64,000 nucleotides of DNA from Serratia oryzae (GCF_001976145.1 NZ_MOXD01000001.1:186001-250000), one strand, 5' to 3'; positions 7,633 through 19,383 are shown, numbered from the stretch's first letter. Made by a program: numbers and translations. Notes: generated from the sequence alone by a model not told the origin.

Positions 7633-9561
7633 ATGCCTGTTATTACTCTTCCTGACGGAAGTCAGCGTCACTATGATCACGCCGTTTCCCCTATGGACGT
7701 TGCCCGCGATATCGGCCCTGGCCTGGCCAAAGCCTGTATTGCCGGCCGTGTTAACGGTGACCTGGTGGATGCCAGCGATCTGATCGAGTCCGATGCACAG
7801 TTGGCGATCATCACCATCAAAGACGCCGAAGGCCTGGAAATCATGCGCCACTCCTGTGCGCACCTGCTGGGCCATGCGATCAAACAACTGTGGCCGGACA
7901 CCAAAATGGCCATCGGCCCGGTGATCGACAACGGTTTCTACTATGACGTTGACATCGACCATACCCTGACGCAGGAAGATCTGGATCTGCTGGAGAAGCG
8001 GATGCATGAGTTGGCCGACAAAGATTACGACGTCATCAAGAAAAAAGTGAGCTGGCAGGAAGCCCGCGACACCTTTGCTGCCCGTGGCGAAAGCTACAAA
8101 GTGGCGATTCTCGATGAAAACGTTAGCCATGACGACCGCCCTGGCCTGTATCACCATGAAGAATACATCGACATGTGCCGCGGCCCGCACGTGCCAAACA
8201 TGCGTTTCTGCCATCATTTCAAGCTGCAGAAAACCTCAGGTGCCTACTGGCGCGGCGACAGCAAAAACAAAATGCTGCAGCGTATCTATGGCACGGCCTG
8301 GGCAGACAAGAAACAGTTGAACGCCTATCTGCAACGCTTGGAAGAAGCTGCCAAGCGTGACCACCGTAAGATCGGCAAACAGCTTGACCTGTACCATATG
8401 CAGGAAGAAGCGCCGGGCATGGTGTTCTGGCACAACGACGGCTGGACCATTTTCCGTGAACTGGAAGCCTTTGTGCGCATGAAACTCAAAGAGTACCAGT
8501 ATCAGGAAGTGAAAGGGCCGTTTATGATGGACCGCGTGCTGTGGGAAAAAACCGGGCACTGGGAAAACTACAAAGATGCGATGTTCACCACGTCGTCAGA
8601 AAACCGTGAATACTGCATCAAGCCGATGAACTGCCCGGGCCACGTGCAGATCTTCAATCAGGGCCTGAAGTCTTACCGCGACCTGCCTCTGCGCATGGGC
8701 GAGTTCGGCAGTTGCCACCGTAACGAACCTTCAGGTTCGCTGCATGGCCTGATGCGTGTTCGCGGCTTCACCCAGGATGATGCCCATATCTTCTGTACGG
8801 AAGATCAGGTGCGTGCCGAAGTGAACGACTGCATCAAGATGGTCTACGATATGTACGGCACCTTTGGCTTTGAAAAGATCGCGGTGAAACTGTCTACCCG
8901 CCCAGAGAAGCGCATCGGTACTGACGATATGTGGACCCGAGCTGAAGACGATCTGGCCGCCGCGCTGACCGAAAACGGGATTCCGTTTGAATATCAGCCG
9001 GGTGAAGGTGCCTTCTACGGTCCAAAAATTGAATTTACCTTGCATGATTGTTTGGATCGCGCATGGCAATGTGGTACCGTGCAGCTCGATTTCTTCTTAC
9101 CGGGCCGTCTAGGCGCGTCGTATGTTGGCGAAAACAACGAACGCGTGGTTCCGGTAATGATTCACCGTGCTATTCTTGGCTCCATGGAGCGCTTCATCGG
9201 TATCCTTACCGAAGAATATGCCGGTTTCTACCCAACCTGGATTGCTCCAGTGCAGGTAGTGGTGATGAATATCACCGACAGCCAGTCTGATTACGTCCAG
9301 CAATTGACCAAAAAACTGCAAGATGCAGGGATTAGGGCAAAAGCGGACTTGAGAAACGAGAAGATTGGCTTTAAAATTCGCGAACATACTCTACGCCGAG
9401 TTCCTTACATGTTGGTGTGCGGTGATAAAGAGGTCGAATCAGGCAAAGTTGCTGTTCGTACCCGCCGTGGCAAAGACCTGGGGAGCCTGGACGTGAGTGA
9501 CGTCGTAGACAAGCTGCTGAAAGAGATTCGCAGCCGTAGTCTTCATCAACTGGAGGAATAA
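7633..9561 (+). CDS. thrS: Threonine--tRNA ligase
   Basis: 642 residues, the usual length. The enzyme charges tRNA-Thr with threonine in the cytosol and edits mischarged serine. The order is TGS domain (residues 1-62), editing domain with [10 protein letters not shown] and a YIDMCRGPH stretch, class II catalytic core (MNCPGH with the zinc cysteine; motif 2 around [10 protein letters not shown]; motif 3 near [13 protein letters not shown]), and a C-terminal anticodon-binding domain. The start is ATG 7633 with AAGGAATTATTA upstream; the readable codon at 7600 lies inside the operator hairpin. It heads the translation gene block and is followed three bases later by infC. Confidence 0.98.
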   Translation: MPVITLPDGSQRHYDHAVSPMDVARDIGPGLAKACIAGRVNGDLVDASDLIESDAQLAIITIKDAEGLEIMRHSCAHLLGHAIKQLWPDTKMAIGPVIDNGFYYDVDIDHTLTQEDLDLLEKRMHELADKDYDVIKKKVSWQEARDTFAARGESYKVAILDENVSHDDRPGLYHHEEYIDMCRGPHVPNMRFCHHFKLQKTSGAYWRGDSKNKMLQRIYGTAWADKKQLNAYLQRLEEAAKRDHRKIGKQLDLYHMQEEAPGMVFWHNDGWTIFRELEAFVRMKLKEYQYQEVKGPFMMDRVLWEKTGHWENYKDAMFTTSSENREYCIKPMNCPGHVQIFNQGLKSYRDLPLRMGEFGSCHRNEPSGSLHGLMRVRGFTQDDAHIFCTEDQVRAEVNDCIKMVYDMYGTFGFEKIAVKLSTRPEKRIGTDDMWTRAEDDLAAALTENGIPFEYQPGEGAFYGPKIEFTLHDCLDRAWQCGTVQLDFFLPGRLGASYVGENNERVVPVMIHRAILGSMERFIGILTEEYAGFYPTWIAPVQVVVMNITDSQSDYVQQLTKKLQDAGIRAKADLRNEKIGFKIREHTLRRVPYMLVCGDKEVESGKVAVRTRRGKDLGSLDVSDVVDKLLKEIRSRSLHQLEE

Positions 9562-10116
<555 letters not shown>

Positions 10117-10132
10117 GGCTTCCAAGTAATCG

Positions 10133-10161
10133 AACCCGCGCCGTGTAAGCGTGCGTGGGTT
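10133..10161 (+). promoter_or_regulatory. Hairpin between infC and rpmI
   Basis: AACCCGCGC pairs with GCGTGGGTT (one G-U pair), followed by TTATTCG. It may attenuate read-through from infC into rpmI. It lies in the interval that forms the L20 repressor target with the rpmI start in E. coli. Which role applies cannot be told from sequence alone. Confidence 0.5.
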
Positions 10162-10189
10162 TTATTCGCCTCACTGATTCGTTGTTTAA

Positions 10190-10411
<222 letters not shown>

Positions 10412-10437
10412 GCCATATTTTTTTGAATCAAGAATAA

Positions 10438-10812
<375 letters not shown>

Positions 10813-10820
10813 GAAAGACG

Positions 10821-10846
10821 AAGAGGGAGCTTGCTCCCTCTTTTAA
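10821..10846 (+). terminator. Intrinsic terminator after rplT
   Basis: AAGAGGGA and TCCCTCTT pair around a GCTTGC loop and are followed by a T-rich stretch. It separates the ribosomal genes from the pheM leader. Confidence 0.8.
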
Positions 10847-10931
10847 TCTTTATTTTTCATAGACAAATATTGACTTTTATTGGCATCCGCTAGCAAACTG
10901 AGCGGCAATCCATCAGCAAGGTAATGTAAGC

Positions 10932-10976
10932 ATGCACGCTGCTATTTTCCGTTTCTTTTTTTACTTTAGCGCCTGA
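10932..10976 (+). CDS. pheM: Phe operon leader peptide
   Basis: Fourteen codons reading MHAAIFRFFFYFSA, nearly the same as the E. coli pheST leader peptide. Five of the fourteen residues are phenylalanine, so ribosome stalling when Phe-tRNA is scarce favours the antiterminator and raises pheST transcription. Lies in the expected place between rplT and pheS, ahead of an attenuator. Confidence 0.93.
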   Translation: MHAAIFRFFFYFSA

Positions 10977-11023
10977 TTTCAGGGGGCTTCGGCGTAAGAA
11001 GAGAAACGAAAAGTAGCGCCTGA

Positions 11024-11047
11024 GCCTCCCCTGTGGAGGCTTTTTTG
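11024..11047 (+). terminator. pheST attenuator
   Basis: GCCTCC/GGAGGC stem with a CCTGT loop followed by six T. It lies about 48 bases after the pheM stop. A competing upstream pairing can be formed by the GC-rich stretch at 10981-10995. Confidence 0.87.
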
Positions 11048-11060
11048 TTTTTGACCACCG

Positions 11061-11181
11061 TCTTCGCCTTTCAAGCGTTAGCGTTGTTGGCTGCACTCAC
11101 AGCAGGCTCCAATCACTTACTTGAGTAAGTGACGGAGGGAGCACGGGTTGGCCACTGATTACCGCTTGAAATCTTTGAAGA
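11061..11181. repeat. ERIC-like element in the pheM-pheS leader
   Basis: About 121 bases with matching inverted ends (TCTTCGCCTTTCAAGCG and the complement of CGCTTGAAATCTTTGAAGA). The interior holds GAGTAAGTGACGGAGGGAGC, close to the ERIC core. Length and core fit the enterobacterial repetitive intergenic consensus. It lies between the attenuator and pheS, so it is part of the pheST mRNA leader. Confidence 0.72.
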
Positions 11182-11184
11182 TAA

Positions 11185-12240
<1,056 letters not shown>

Positions 12241-12254
12241 GGCGGGAATATCAC

Positions 12255-14642
12255 ATGAAATTCAGTGAACTCTGGTTGCGCGAGTGGGTAAACCCGGCCA
12301 TCAGCAGCGAAGCATTGTCCGATCAAATCACCATGGCTGGCCTGGAAGTAGACGGCGTTGAGCCGGTTGCCGGTGTTTTCAACGGCGTGGTGATTGGCCA
12401 TGTAGTGGAATGTGGTCAGCATCCTAACGCCGACAAACTGCGTGTAACCAAGGTTAATGTGGGCGGCGATCGTCTGCTGGACATCGTTTGTGGCGCACCA
12501 AACTGCCGTGCTGGCCTGAAGGTGGCGGTCGCCACCGTTGGCGCGGTACTGCCGGGTGATTTCAAAATCAAAGCCGCCAAGCTGCGTGGCGAACCTTCTG
12601 AAGGCATGCTGTGTTCGTTTTCTGAACTGGCGATTTCTGACGATCATAACGGCATTATCGAACTGCCAGAAGACGCGCCTATCGGCACCGATATTCGTGA
12701 ATATCTGAAGCTTGATGATAACGCGATCGAAATCAGCGTGACGCCAAACCGGGCCGATTGCCTGGGGATTATCGGCGTAGCGCGTGACGTTGCCGTGCTG
12801 AACCAGTTGCCGCTCACCGAGCCGGATATGAGCCCGGTAGCCGCGACGATTAACGACGTCCTGCCAATCCGTGTCGACGCGCCACAGGCGTGCCCACGCT
12901 ATCTAGGCCGCGTAGTGAAGGGCATCAATGTGAAAGCACCTTCACCACTGTGGATGCAAGAAAAACTGCGCCGCTGCGGGATTCGCTCTATTGATGCCGT
13001 GGTGGACGTCACCAACTATGTGTTGATGGAGCTTGGTCAGCCAATGCATGCGTTCGATCTGAACCGTATTGAGGGTGGGATCGTGGTGCGCATGGCTACC
13101 GAGGGCGAAACGCTGCGCCTGCTGGACGGCAACGAAGCTAAATTAAACGCCGACACCTTAGTGATTGCCGATCACCATAAAGCGCTGGCGATGGGCGGTA
13201 TTTTTGGTGGTGAGCACTCCGGCGTGAACGACGAGACCCAGGATGTGCTGCTGGAGTGTGCCTTCTTCAGCCCACTGTCGATTACCGGCCGTGCACGTCG
13301 CCATGGCTTGCATACTGACGCTTCACACCGCTACGAGCGTGGTGTGGATCCGGCATTGCAATATAAAGCGATGGAGCGTGCGACACGTCTGCTGATCGAC
13401 ATCTGTGGCGGCCAAGCTGGGCCGATCATCGACGTTACCGATGAAAGCGTCTTACCGAAACGCGCGTCTATCACGCTGCGCCGTGAAAAACTGGATCGCC
13501 TGATTGGTCACGTGGTGCCTGCTGAGCAGGTGAGTGACATTCTGCGTCGTTTGGGTTGCCAGGTGACCGAGCAGGGCGACAACTGGCTGGCGGTTGCGCC
13601 AAGCTGGCGCTTTGATATGGAGATCGAAGAAGATCTGGTGGAAGAAGTGGCCCGTGTTTACGGCTACAACAATATTCCAGACGTCCCCGTGCGTGCCGAC
13701 CTGGTAATGACCAAGCATCGTGAATCCGATCTGGCCCTGAAGCGTGTAAAAACCATGCTGGTCGATCATGGCTTCCAGGAAGCGATTACTTACAGTTTTG
13801 TCGATCCTAAAGTCCAGGCCTTGTTGCATCCGGGTGAAGAGGCGCTGATCCTGCCTAGCCCAATCTCGGTAGAGATGTCTGCCATGCGCCTGTCGCTATG
13901 GACTGGCCTGCTGTCTGCGGTAGTGTATAACCAGAATCGTCAGCAAGGCCGTGTGCGTCTGTTTGAAAGCGGCCTGCGCTTTGTGCCTGATACTGCGGCG
14001 AATCTGGGTATCCGTCAGGATCTCATGCTGGCAGGCGTGATTGCTGGGCATACGCATGAAGAACACTGGGATCTGGCAAGAAAGCCCGTGGACTTCTATG
14101 ATTTGAAAGGGGATCTGGAGTCTGTGCTTGAGCTGACAGGTAGATTATCTGAAATTCAGTTCAAGGCAGAGGCCCATTCGGCCCTCCACCCGGGACAAAG
14201 TGCGGCAATTTATTTGCACGGTGAGCGCGTAGGTTTCATCGGTGTAGTTCACCCAGAACTTGAGCGTAAACTGGATCTTAACGGTCGCACGGTAGTGTTT
14301 GAACTGGAGTGGAACAAGGTCGCAACCCGCGCCGTGCCTCAAGCGCGTGAAATTTCTCGCTTCCCTGCAAACCGTCGTGATATCGCGGTTGTCGTGGCTG
14401 AAAACGTCGCCGCAGAAGATATTTTGGCAGAGTGTAAGAAAGTTGGCGCAAATCAGGTAGTTGGCGTAAACTTGTTTGATGTGTACCGTGGCAAGGGCGT
14501 AGCAGAGGGTTACAAGAGCCTGGCTATAAGTCTTGTATTGCAGGATACCGCTCGTACACTGGAAGAAGAGGAGATTGCCGCTACCGTTGCAAGATGCGTA
14601 GAGGCTCTGAAGCAGCGATTCCAAGCATCCTTGAGGGATTGA
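12255..14642 (+). CDS. pheT: Phenylalanine--tRNA ligase beta subunit
   Basis: 795 residues, the same as E. coli. It provides the editing site that removes mischarged tyrosine, and the tRNA-binding surface. The order is an EMAP-like tRNA-binding domain (about 40-150, [15 protein letters not shown]), the B3/B4 editing region ([16 protein letters not shown]), B5, the inactive synthetase-like core, and a C-terminal FDX-ACB anticodon domain ([14 protein letters not shown]). Four bases separate it from ihfA, so pheT and ihfA are probably cotranscribed, as in E. coli. Confidence 0.98.
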   Translation: MKFSELWLREWVNPAISSEALSDQITMAGLEVDGVEPVAGVFNGVVIGHVVECGQHPNADKLRVTKVNVGGDRLLDIVCGAPNCRAGLKVAVATVGAVLPGDFKIKAAKLRGEPSEGMLCSFSELAISDDHNGIIELPEDAPIGTDIREYLKLDDNAIEISVTPNRADCLGIIGVARDVAVLNQLPLTEPDMSPVAATINDVLPIRVDAPQACPRYLGRVVKGINVKAPSPLWMQEKLRRCGIRSIDAVVDVTNYVLMELGQPMHAFDLNRIEGGIVVRMATEGETLRLLDGNEAKLNADTLVIADHHKALAMGGIFGGEHSGVNDETQDVLLECAFFSPLSITGRARRHGLHTDASHRYERGVDPALQYKAMERATRLLIDICGGQAGPIIDVTDESVLPKRASITLRREKLDRLIGHVVPAEQVSDILRRLGCQVTEQGDNWLAVAPSWRFDMEIEEDLVEEVARVYGYNNIPDVPVRADLVMTKHRESDLALKRVKTMLVDHGFQEAITYSFVDPKVQALLHPGEEALILPSPISVEMSAMRLSLWTGLLSAVVYNQNRQQGRVRLFESGLRFVPDTAANLGIRQDLMLAGVIAGHTHEEHWDLARKPVDFYDLKGDLESVLELTGRLSEIQFKAEAHSALHPGQSAAIYLHGERVGFIGVVHPELERKLDLNGRTVVFELEWNKVATRAVPQAREISRFPANRRDIAVVVAENVAAEDILAECKKVGANQVVGVNLFDVYRGKGVAEGYKSLAISLVLQDTARTLEEEEIAATVARCVEALKQRFQASLRD

Positions 14643-14646
14643 ACCT

Positions 14647-14943
14647 ATGGCGCTTACTAAAGCTGAAATGTCAGAACACCTGTTTGAAAAGCTCGGGCTT
14701 AGCAAACGGGATGCCAAAGATCTGGTAGAACTGTTCTTTGAAGAGGTCCGTCGGGCTTTGGAGAACGGTGAGCAGGTAAAACTGTCAGGATTTGGTAATT
14801 TTGATTTGCGTGATAAAAACCAACGTCCAGGACGCAACCCGAAAACCGGTGAGGACATTCCGATTACGGCGCGCCGCGTAGTTACTTTCCGTCCGGGGCA
14901 AAAACTAAAAAGCCGAGTGGAAAACGCGAGCCCGAAAGAATAA
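14647..14943 (+). CDS. ihfA: Integration host factor alpha subunit
   Basis: 98 residues. With IhfB it bends DNA sharply at specific sites in promoters, recombination sites and origins. The typical order is two helices, a dimer sheet ([21 protein letters not shown]) and DNA-intercalating beta arms with the conserved RNPKTG proline, ending in [12 protein letters not shown]. It begins four bases after pheT and ends at a strong terminator. It is a likely partner in the sigma-54 psp promoter found later in the window. Confidence 0.98.
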   Translation: MALTKAEMSEHLFEKLGLSKRDAKDLVELFFEEVRRALENGEQVKLSGFGNFDLRDKNQRPGRNPKTGEDIPITARRVVTFRPGQKLKSRVENASPKE

Positions 14944-14959
14944 GTTGCGTAACACCCCA

Positions 14960-14985
14960 AAAAGGCCGCTTTTGCGGCCTTTTTC
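14960..14985 (+). terminator. Intrinsic terminator after ihfA
   Basis: AAAAGGCCGC/GCGGCCTTTT with a TTTT loop. The A and T tracts on both sides would allow use in both directions. It closes the pheMST-ihfA unit. Confidence 0.87.
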
Positions 14986-15058
14986 CTATCTGCTATACCC
15001 ATGGTTTCGATATAAAACAGTAGGTTATGTTTTACAGCAGGCCATTGCAGCTACCTGA

Positions 15059-15322
15059 AAACCACCCGGGTCTTATTGCCGCAGCGCGTTCAATGTCACG
15101 CCGATGCACTGGCGTAAATACGGTATCCAGTTTAACCACAATTGGGATGCAGAGGCATTTTCGCCTAAAGACGGCTACGTTATCTTGTCGGTATCAGGAG
15201 CAAGCCTGCCCGCACGGCAGTTTCTGCTGATGACTTTGCGGTTTAATATTGCCGGGGTAAGCGTCGAGCATCACATTCAGACAGTGCGTGCCCCGTGCAA
15301 GCTGGCCGATGAGCCTAACTAG
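15059..15322 (+). pseudogene. Coding debris, C-terminal fragment of an unrecognised protein
   Basis: An open frame runs from just after a TGA at 15056 to TAG 15320-15322 and reads MHWRKYGIQFNHNWDAEAF from 15104, then GYVILSVSGASLPARQ. There is no ribosome binding site before any start codon. A second frame is open across 15027-15100 (LPENHPGLIAAARSM), so a frameshift in a longer gene is possible. I do not recognise the family. In E. coli the gene order breaks here (ihfA is followed by btu genes), which fits decay at a rearrangement junction. Confidence 0.4.
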
Positions 15323-15559
15323 TCATTAAAATATAGGAGAATCATCCTTGGTGGCGATTTTGCTGCGCGATTTATTAACCAATTAATTGATAATGCTAAT
15401 TTTTACTTTCTTCCTTAACGTTGCACTTTATTTTTTAATCGAAAATCACATAAATAATATATTGCCATGGTTTTATAAGATGTTTACCCGGGATTTATTT
15501 AGTGACCTTTGCACTGATAATGAAGTGTAAGTATAGTGTGGTAAATTGGGGTGTTTTAA
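15323..15559. other. AT-rich intergenic stretch with no gene
   Basis: About 240 bases of AT-rich sequence. A GGAG at 15342 is followed by TTGGTGGCG, but the frame closes after about a dozen codons. A frame reading GDFAARFINQLIDNANF is open for a short way without a start codon. I see no supported gene, terminator or RNA here. Confidence 0.5.
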
Positions 15560-15595
15560 GTTAACCATTATGATTATAAAAAAGTCTCACTGAAT

Positions 15596-16135
15596 ATGCC
15601 GACTACCTTCAGCGAGATGGGCAAAGATGTGATGAAGGTTAAGTATCCTGCCAATAACCGACCGACTCAGGTGTACACCAACGCGGATACTACCGTCAAT
15701 TTTGCGTTTAACTACACGGCGAATAAAATTGCGGAAAATCAGCTTGATGCTTTCTCTCAACAAATGAAAGCCATGCTGGCTAATTTTTCCCCGAAAATTA
15801 GCAAAGTGGATGTTAATGGTCAAAAAGCGGTGATGTTTGACTTTATTACCCCTGCGGCTGATACCGAAATCCACAATCTTATGCTGGCCATGTCTGTCGA
15901 TGGGCGTCTGCTGTTAACCACATTTAATACTACTAAAGAAGAGGCTGCACAGTGGTTGGAAGTTGGGCGTGAGTCGTTGCTTTCCGTTACCTATACCCAA
16001 AATAATTCGAGTTGCTTGTGGCGGCAACTGAGTGACAAATCGGTCTTTGACCGATTTGAACGCTGCTTGCAGCGGCCCCGAAGGGGCGAGGCCCAATATG
16101 GGCCGAGTCACGCAGCCAACACCCAAGCAACTTGA
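15596..16135 (+). pseudogene. DcrB-like protein fragment with an ERIC-derived C-terminus
   Basis: The frame is open from 15560 but the first ATG is 15596, giving MPTTFSEMGKDVMKVKYP. Residues 1-132 look like a DcrB/DUF1795-type fold (a tentative assignment), including VNGQKAVMFDFITPAADTE and VDGRLLLTTFN. The expected signal peptide or N-terminal strand is missing and the ribosome binding site is poor, so the gene is probably truncated at its 5' end. From codon 133 (TAT 15992) to the stop, 47 residues are encoded entirely by an ERIC-like element, including an arginine-rich stretch. The original C-terminus was probably near LLSVTY. It may still be expressed. Confidence 0.5.
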
Positions 16136-16150
16136 AGTATGGCGGGTATA
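15992..16150. repeat. ERIC-like element with enlarged interior
   Basis: 159 bases with TATACCC at the left end and GGGTATA at the right end. The inner inverted arms are TTCGAGTTGC and GCAACTTGAA. The interior is longer than a standard ERIC and holds two extra hairpins: AAATCGGTC/GACCGATTT at 16038-16057 and a GGCCC-rich palindrome near 16088-16103. It supplies the 3' end of the preceding frame. Confidence 0.7.
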
Positions 16151-16413
16151 TAACGGTACTCGGTGATAGCAAGCTCAGTACCGTATTTGTTTCCATTGAC
16201 TAGCGAAAGCGACACCCCTCTGCGCACCAATACCATTCCAGCACCGCTTACTTTTCAGCATCATCAATAGCTATTTTTCTCAAGCGTCCCATTTTGTCGG
16301 ATCAATATATAGTGCGATATTGCGACCGGTTTGCTATCTGTTTAATTTTACCAGTGTTGTTAGGATTGCAAGATCGCTACACTACTTTGCTGTACCCAAG
16401 TGAGGGCAATAGG
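16151..16413. other. Intergenic region before pgpB
   Basis: About 260 bases with no supported gene. The pgpB frame stays open upstream to 16294, but residues before ATG 16414 do not match the family. In E. coli ribA precedes pgpB; it is not present here. Confidence 0.45.
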
Positions 16414-17178
16414 ATGTTGGAAATAGTAAAACGTACGACAGGTGGGGCGGTTGTGCTGTTGTTGATGCCGCTTGCAGTCTGGCTTTCTGGTTGGCAATGG
16501 CAACCAGGTGGTAATAATAACCTGCTGAAAGGATTCTTCTGGGTGACTGAAACCGTCACTGCGCCTTGGGGGATCTTCACGAGTCTGCTTTTCTCTGTCT
16601 GGTTCTTATGGTGCCTGCGTTTTCGTCTCAAAGCGGCAATTGGTGTGTTTATTCTGTTATTGGCATCAATTGCGATCGGGCAGGGCGTTAAGTCGGTGAT
16701 TAAAGATCGGGTGCAGGAACCGCGGCCGTTTGTGAAATGGCTGGAGTCAGCGCATCGTATTGATGAAAAGTACTTTTATTCACTGAGCAGGAAAGAGCGC
16801 AGTGCGTTGGTGAAAGAACAACTGCAGGATCAGGCACGGGTGCCGAAATGGCTGAGCAAACACTGGCAGTTTGAAACCGGGTTTGCGTTCCCTTCCGGCC
16901 ATACTGTGTTTGCTGCCAGTTGGGCGCTGTTGGCGGCTGGCTTATTGTGGCCGCGTCGCCATTATAAAACCGTGGCGGTGCTGATGGCATGGGCGGTAGG
17001 AGTGATGGCGAGCCGATTGATGCTGGGTATGCACTGGCCTCAGGATCTTGTTATGGCGACCATCATTGCCTGGCTACTGGTGACGCTCGTCTGCTGCCTG
17101 GCGCAACGCTGGTTTGGCCCGCTGACTGTTCCACTTCAGGAACAGCAGGAGATCGCTGAACGCGAACAGAAAAATTAG
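16414..17178 (+). CDS. pgpB: Phosphatidylglycerophosphatase B (PAP2 family)
   Basis: 254 residues, equal to E. coli PgpB. An inner-membrane phosphatase, active at the periplasmic side, that dephosphorylates phosphatidylglycerophosphate and undecaprenyl diphosphate, linking phospholipid and cell-wall lipid-carrier supply. The three PAP2 signature motifs are present: KDRVQEPRP, PSGH within GFAFPSGHTVFAASW, and SRLMLGMHWPQD. About six membrane segments can be drawn. ATG 16414 is chosen because MLEIVKRTTGGAVVLLLMP aligns with the E. coli N-terminus. LapA and LapB follow, as in E. coli. Confidence 0.95.
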   Translation: MLEIVKRTTGGAVVLLLMPLAVWLSGWQWQPGGNNNLLKGFFWVTETVTAPWGIFTSLLFSVWFLWCLRFRLKAAIGVFILLLASIAIGQGVKSVIKDRVQEPRPFVKWLESAHRIDEKYFYSLSRKERSALVKEQLQDQARVPKWLSKHWQFETGFAFPSGHTVFAASWALLAAGLLWPRRHYKTVAVLMAWAVGVMASRLMLGMHWPQDLVMATIIAWLLVTLVCCLAQRWFGPLTVPLQEQQEIAEREQKN

Positions 17179-17335
17179 CATTTTGAGAAGTCTTCTCATT
17201 CATTCTCCCAGAAGCTTCGTTTCCTGCTGAATATGCCAACAGATATGTGCTTTTATCATGTTGCAGGGTTTCCCTGCCACGATGGGAAATGCTAACTTAG
17301 GTGCCAGGGACGCCACTTAATGGCACATACCTTCC

Positions 17336-17378
17336 ATCTTTCAAGTTTTCGCTTGGTGCGACTTGAAATCTCTGGGGT
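17336..17378. repeat. Minimal ERIC remnant upstream of lapA
   Basis: Only the two termini of an ERIC-like element remain: CTTTCAAGT and ACTTGAAATCT face each other 14 bases apart and are followed by GGGGTA. It lies in the lapA leader and can form a short hairpin. Confidence 0.5.
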
Positions 17379-17416
17379 AGAGTTCATCCGATTCACTCGG
17401 CATTGTGGGAAAGAAT

Positions 17417-17719
17417 GTGAAATATTTACTGATTTTTTTGTTAATTCTGGTGATCTTTGTAATTTCAGTCACGTTGGGTGCACATAACGATCAGGTAGTG
17501 ACCTTTAACTATCTCGTTGCTCAAGGTGAATATCGCGTATCGACCTTACTGGCCACCTTGTTCGGCACGGGTTTTGTGCTCGGCTGGATTATCTGCGGGC
17601 TGTTTTACCTGCGCACGCGCATCGCGCTGGGCCGTGCAGAACGCAAAATCAAAAGGTTGGAGCTGCAGCTTGAAACGCCTGCCGAGCCGGTGTCTCAGCC
17701 TGTTGTCAGCAAGGAATAA
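17417..17719 (+). CDS. lapA: Lipopolysaccharide assembly protein A
   Basis: 100 residues. A small inner-membrane protein that works with LapB in LPS regulation. Two membrane helices are seen (LLIFLLILVIFVISVTLGA, and TLFGTGFVLGWIICGLFYL), then a cytoplasmic coiled coil (ALGRAERKIKRLELQLE). The start is GTG 17417, giving VKYLLIFLL as in E. coli LapA; GGGAAAG lies just upstream. The TTG at 17405 would sit within the ribosome binding site. LapB starts six bases after the stop, so the pair is an operon. Confidence 0.93.
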   Translation: MKYLLIFLLILVIFVISVTLGAHNDQVVTFNYLVAQGEYRVSTLLATLFGTGFVLGWIICGLFYLRTRIALGRAERKIKRLELQLETPAEPVSQPVVSKE

Positions 17720-17725
17720 TCTTTT

Positions 17726-18898
17726 ATGTTAGAGCTGCTGTTTCTGTTGCTGCCTGTAGCTGCCGCGTACGGTTGGTACATGGGGCGCAGAAGTGCTCAG
17801 CAGGATAAACAGCAGGATGCTAACCGCCTGTCACGGGAATACGTGGCTGGGGTTAACTTCCTGCTTTCCAACCAGCAGGATAAAGCGGTCGATCTGTTCC
17901 TGGATATGTTGAAAGAGGACAGCAACACCGTTGAAGCCCATCTGACGCTGGGGAACCTATTCCGTTCGCGTGGTGAAGTCGATCGCGCTATCCGCATCCA
18001 TCAGGCGCTGATGGAAAGCGCTTCCCTCACTTTCGAACAGCGTCTTCTGGCGGTGCAACAATTGGGGCGCGACTATATGGCCGCCGGGTTGTATGACCGA
18101 GCAGAGGACATGTTCAACCAGTTGGTCAACGAAGACGATTTCCGTATTTTCGCATTGCAGCAATTGCTGGTGATCTACCAGGCAACCAGTGAGTGGCAGA
18201 AGGCCATTGATGTGGCAGAAAAGCTGGTCAAGCTGGGCAAAGAAGCACAACGCATTGAGATCGCCCATTTCTATTGCGAACTGGCGCTGCAGGCGATGGG
18301 CAGTGACGATCTGGATAAGGCGATGGGGCTACTAAAGCGTGCGGCGGCGGCAGACAAACAGTGTGCTCGCGTCTCGATCATGGTGGGGCGCATCTTTATG
18401 GCGCAAGAGGATTACCCCAAAGCGGTGGACGTCTTGAAGCGCGTGCTGGATCAGGATAAAGAGCTGATCAGCGAAGCGCTGCCGATGCTGCATGAGTGCT
18501 ACCCGCATTTACCGCAGCAGCAGAATGACTGGGCCGATTTTCTCAAGCGCTGTGTCGCTGAAAACACCGGTGCGGCGGCAGAACTGATGCTGGCGGAGGT
18601 CATTGAGCAGCAGGAAGGGCGCGACGTGGTGCAGGTGTATATTAACCGCCAGTTGCAGCGCCATCCCACCATGCGCGTATTTTATCGCTTGATGGATTAC
18701 CATTTGGCGGATGCTGAAGATGGGCGGGCCAAAGAGAGCTTGCTGCTGTTGCGCGATATGGTGGGGGAGCAGATCCGCACCAAACCGCGTTATCGCTGCC
18801 ACAAATGCGGTTTTACTGCACATTCCATGTATTGGCACTGTCCTTCATGCCGCGCCTGGTCTTCGGTAAAACCGATCCGTGGGTTGGACGGGCAATAA
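17726..18898 (+). CDS. lapB: Lipopolysaccharide assembly protein B
   Basis: 390 residues. LapB is anchored in the inner membrane, faces the cytoplasm, and promotes FtsH-driven degradation of LpxC, so balancing LPS and phospholipid synthesis. The sequence shows one N-terminal membrane helix (LLFLLLPVAAAYGWYMG), about nine TPR repeats (from residue 35, EYVAGVNFLLSNQQDKAVDLFLDML) and a rubredoxin-like zinc ribbon near the end with two CxxC pairs (CHKCGF, CPSC). It follows lapA in the same operon and ends at a terminator. Confidence 0.97.
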   Translation: MLELLFLLLPVAAAYGWYMGRRSAQQDKQQDANRLSREYVAGVNFLLSNQQDKAVDLFLDMLKEDSNTVEAHLTLGNLFRSRGEVDRAIRIHQALMESASLTFEQRLLAVQQLGRDYMAAGLYDRAEDMFNQLVNEDDFRIFALQQLLVIYQATSEWQKAIDVAEKLVKLGKEAQRIEIAHFYCELALQAMGSDDLDKAMGLLKRAAAADKQCARVSIMVGRIFMAQEDYPKAVDVLKRVLDQDKELISEALPMLHECYPHLPQQQNDWADFLKRCVAENTGAAAELMLAEVIEQQEGRDVVQVYINRQLQRHPTMRVFYRLMDYHLADAEDGRAKESLLLLRDMVGEQIRTKPRYRCHKCGFTAHSMYWHCPSCRAWSSVKPIRGLDGQ

Positions 18899-18926
18899 AA
18901 AACGGGACGAACAATCATCCCGTTTT
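18899..18926. terminator. Bidirectional terminator between lapB and the RHH gene
   Basis: AAAACGGGA/TCCCGTTTT around a ten-base loop, with A- and T-rich flanks on both sides. It fits the convergent arrangement. Confidence 0.82.
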
Positions 18927-18938
18927 CTTTTCAATTCA

Positions 18939-19226
18939 TCACTTCTTCTTGCTGCTTTTCACGCCGTCCTTCAATAGCTGACGCAGTTTCTTCAGCTCTT
19001 TCTGGCTGAGAGGTTGTTCAATTTCCTCTTCAGTACTTTGGCTATCAATCTCGTCATGATGCACTGCCGCATGCTTTTTACTGGTTTTGGCCGGTGGTTG
19101 AAAGCTGCTTTCTAGCCGCTTGCAAACTTCTGCACTCAGAGAAAGTTCGTTCTCCAGGGCGCTGGCTCTGATCTTCTCTTTAAGTTCAAGAGGGATTTTT
19201 ATCGTAAGTGTCGATATCTCGCTCAT
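18939..19226 (-). CDS. Small ribbon-helix-helix-like protein
   Basis: 95 residues. Residues 1-45 (SEISTLTIKIPLELKEKIRASALENELSLSAEVCKRLE) match the pattern of Arc/MetJ ribbon-helix-helix DNA-binding proteins: one beta strand followed by two helices. The rest is charged and low in complexity, with an acidic stretch and a lysine-rich end (KDGVKSSKKK). ATG 19226 is preferred over 19259 because AAAGGCAG stands just upstream. A solitary gene with no toxin neighbour, so a transcriptional regulator is more likely than an antitoxin. Targets are unknown. Confidence 0.65.
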   Translation of the reverse strand: MSEISTLTIKIPLELKEKIRASALENELSLSAEVCKRLESSFQPPAKTSKKHAAVHHDEIDSQSTEEEIEQPLSQKELKKLRQLLKDGVKSSKKK

Positions 19227-19383
19227 TTTTCTGCCTTTTATACGGGAAGATTCTTTCAAGCTAAGTCAGCAGCGCGGATGTGTCCAGTCTGTAATGAAAA
19301 TTTATTTTATTTGTAACGCTGAGGGGCTAGCGGAAGGGGGGAAAACAACCAGGGCCCGAGAATTCGAGCCCTGCGATTAATGC

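Noticed and set aside
15027-15230. A separate 67-residue protein
   Set aside because: It overlaps another open frame in the same debris and has no ribosome binding site. It may be the other half of a frameshifted gene.
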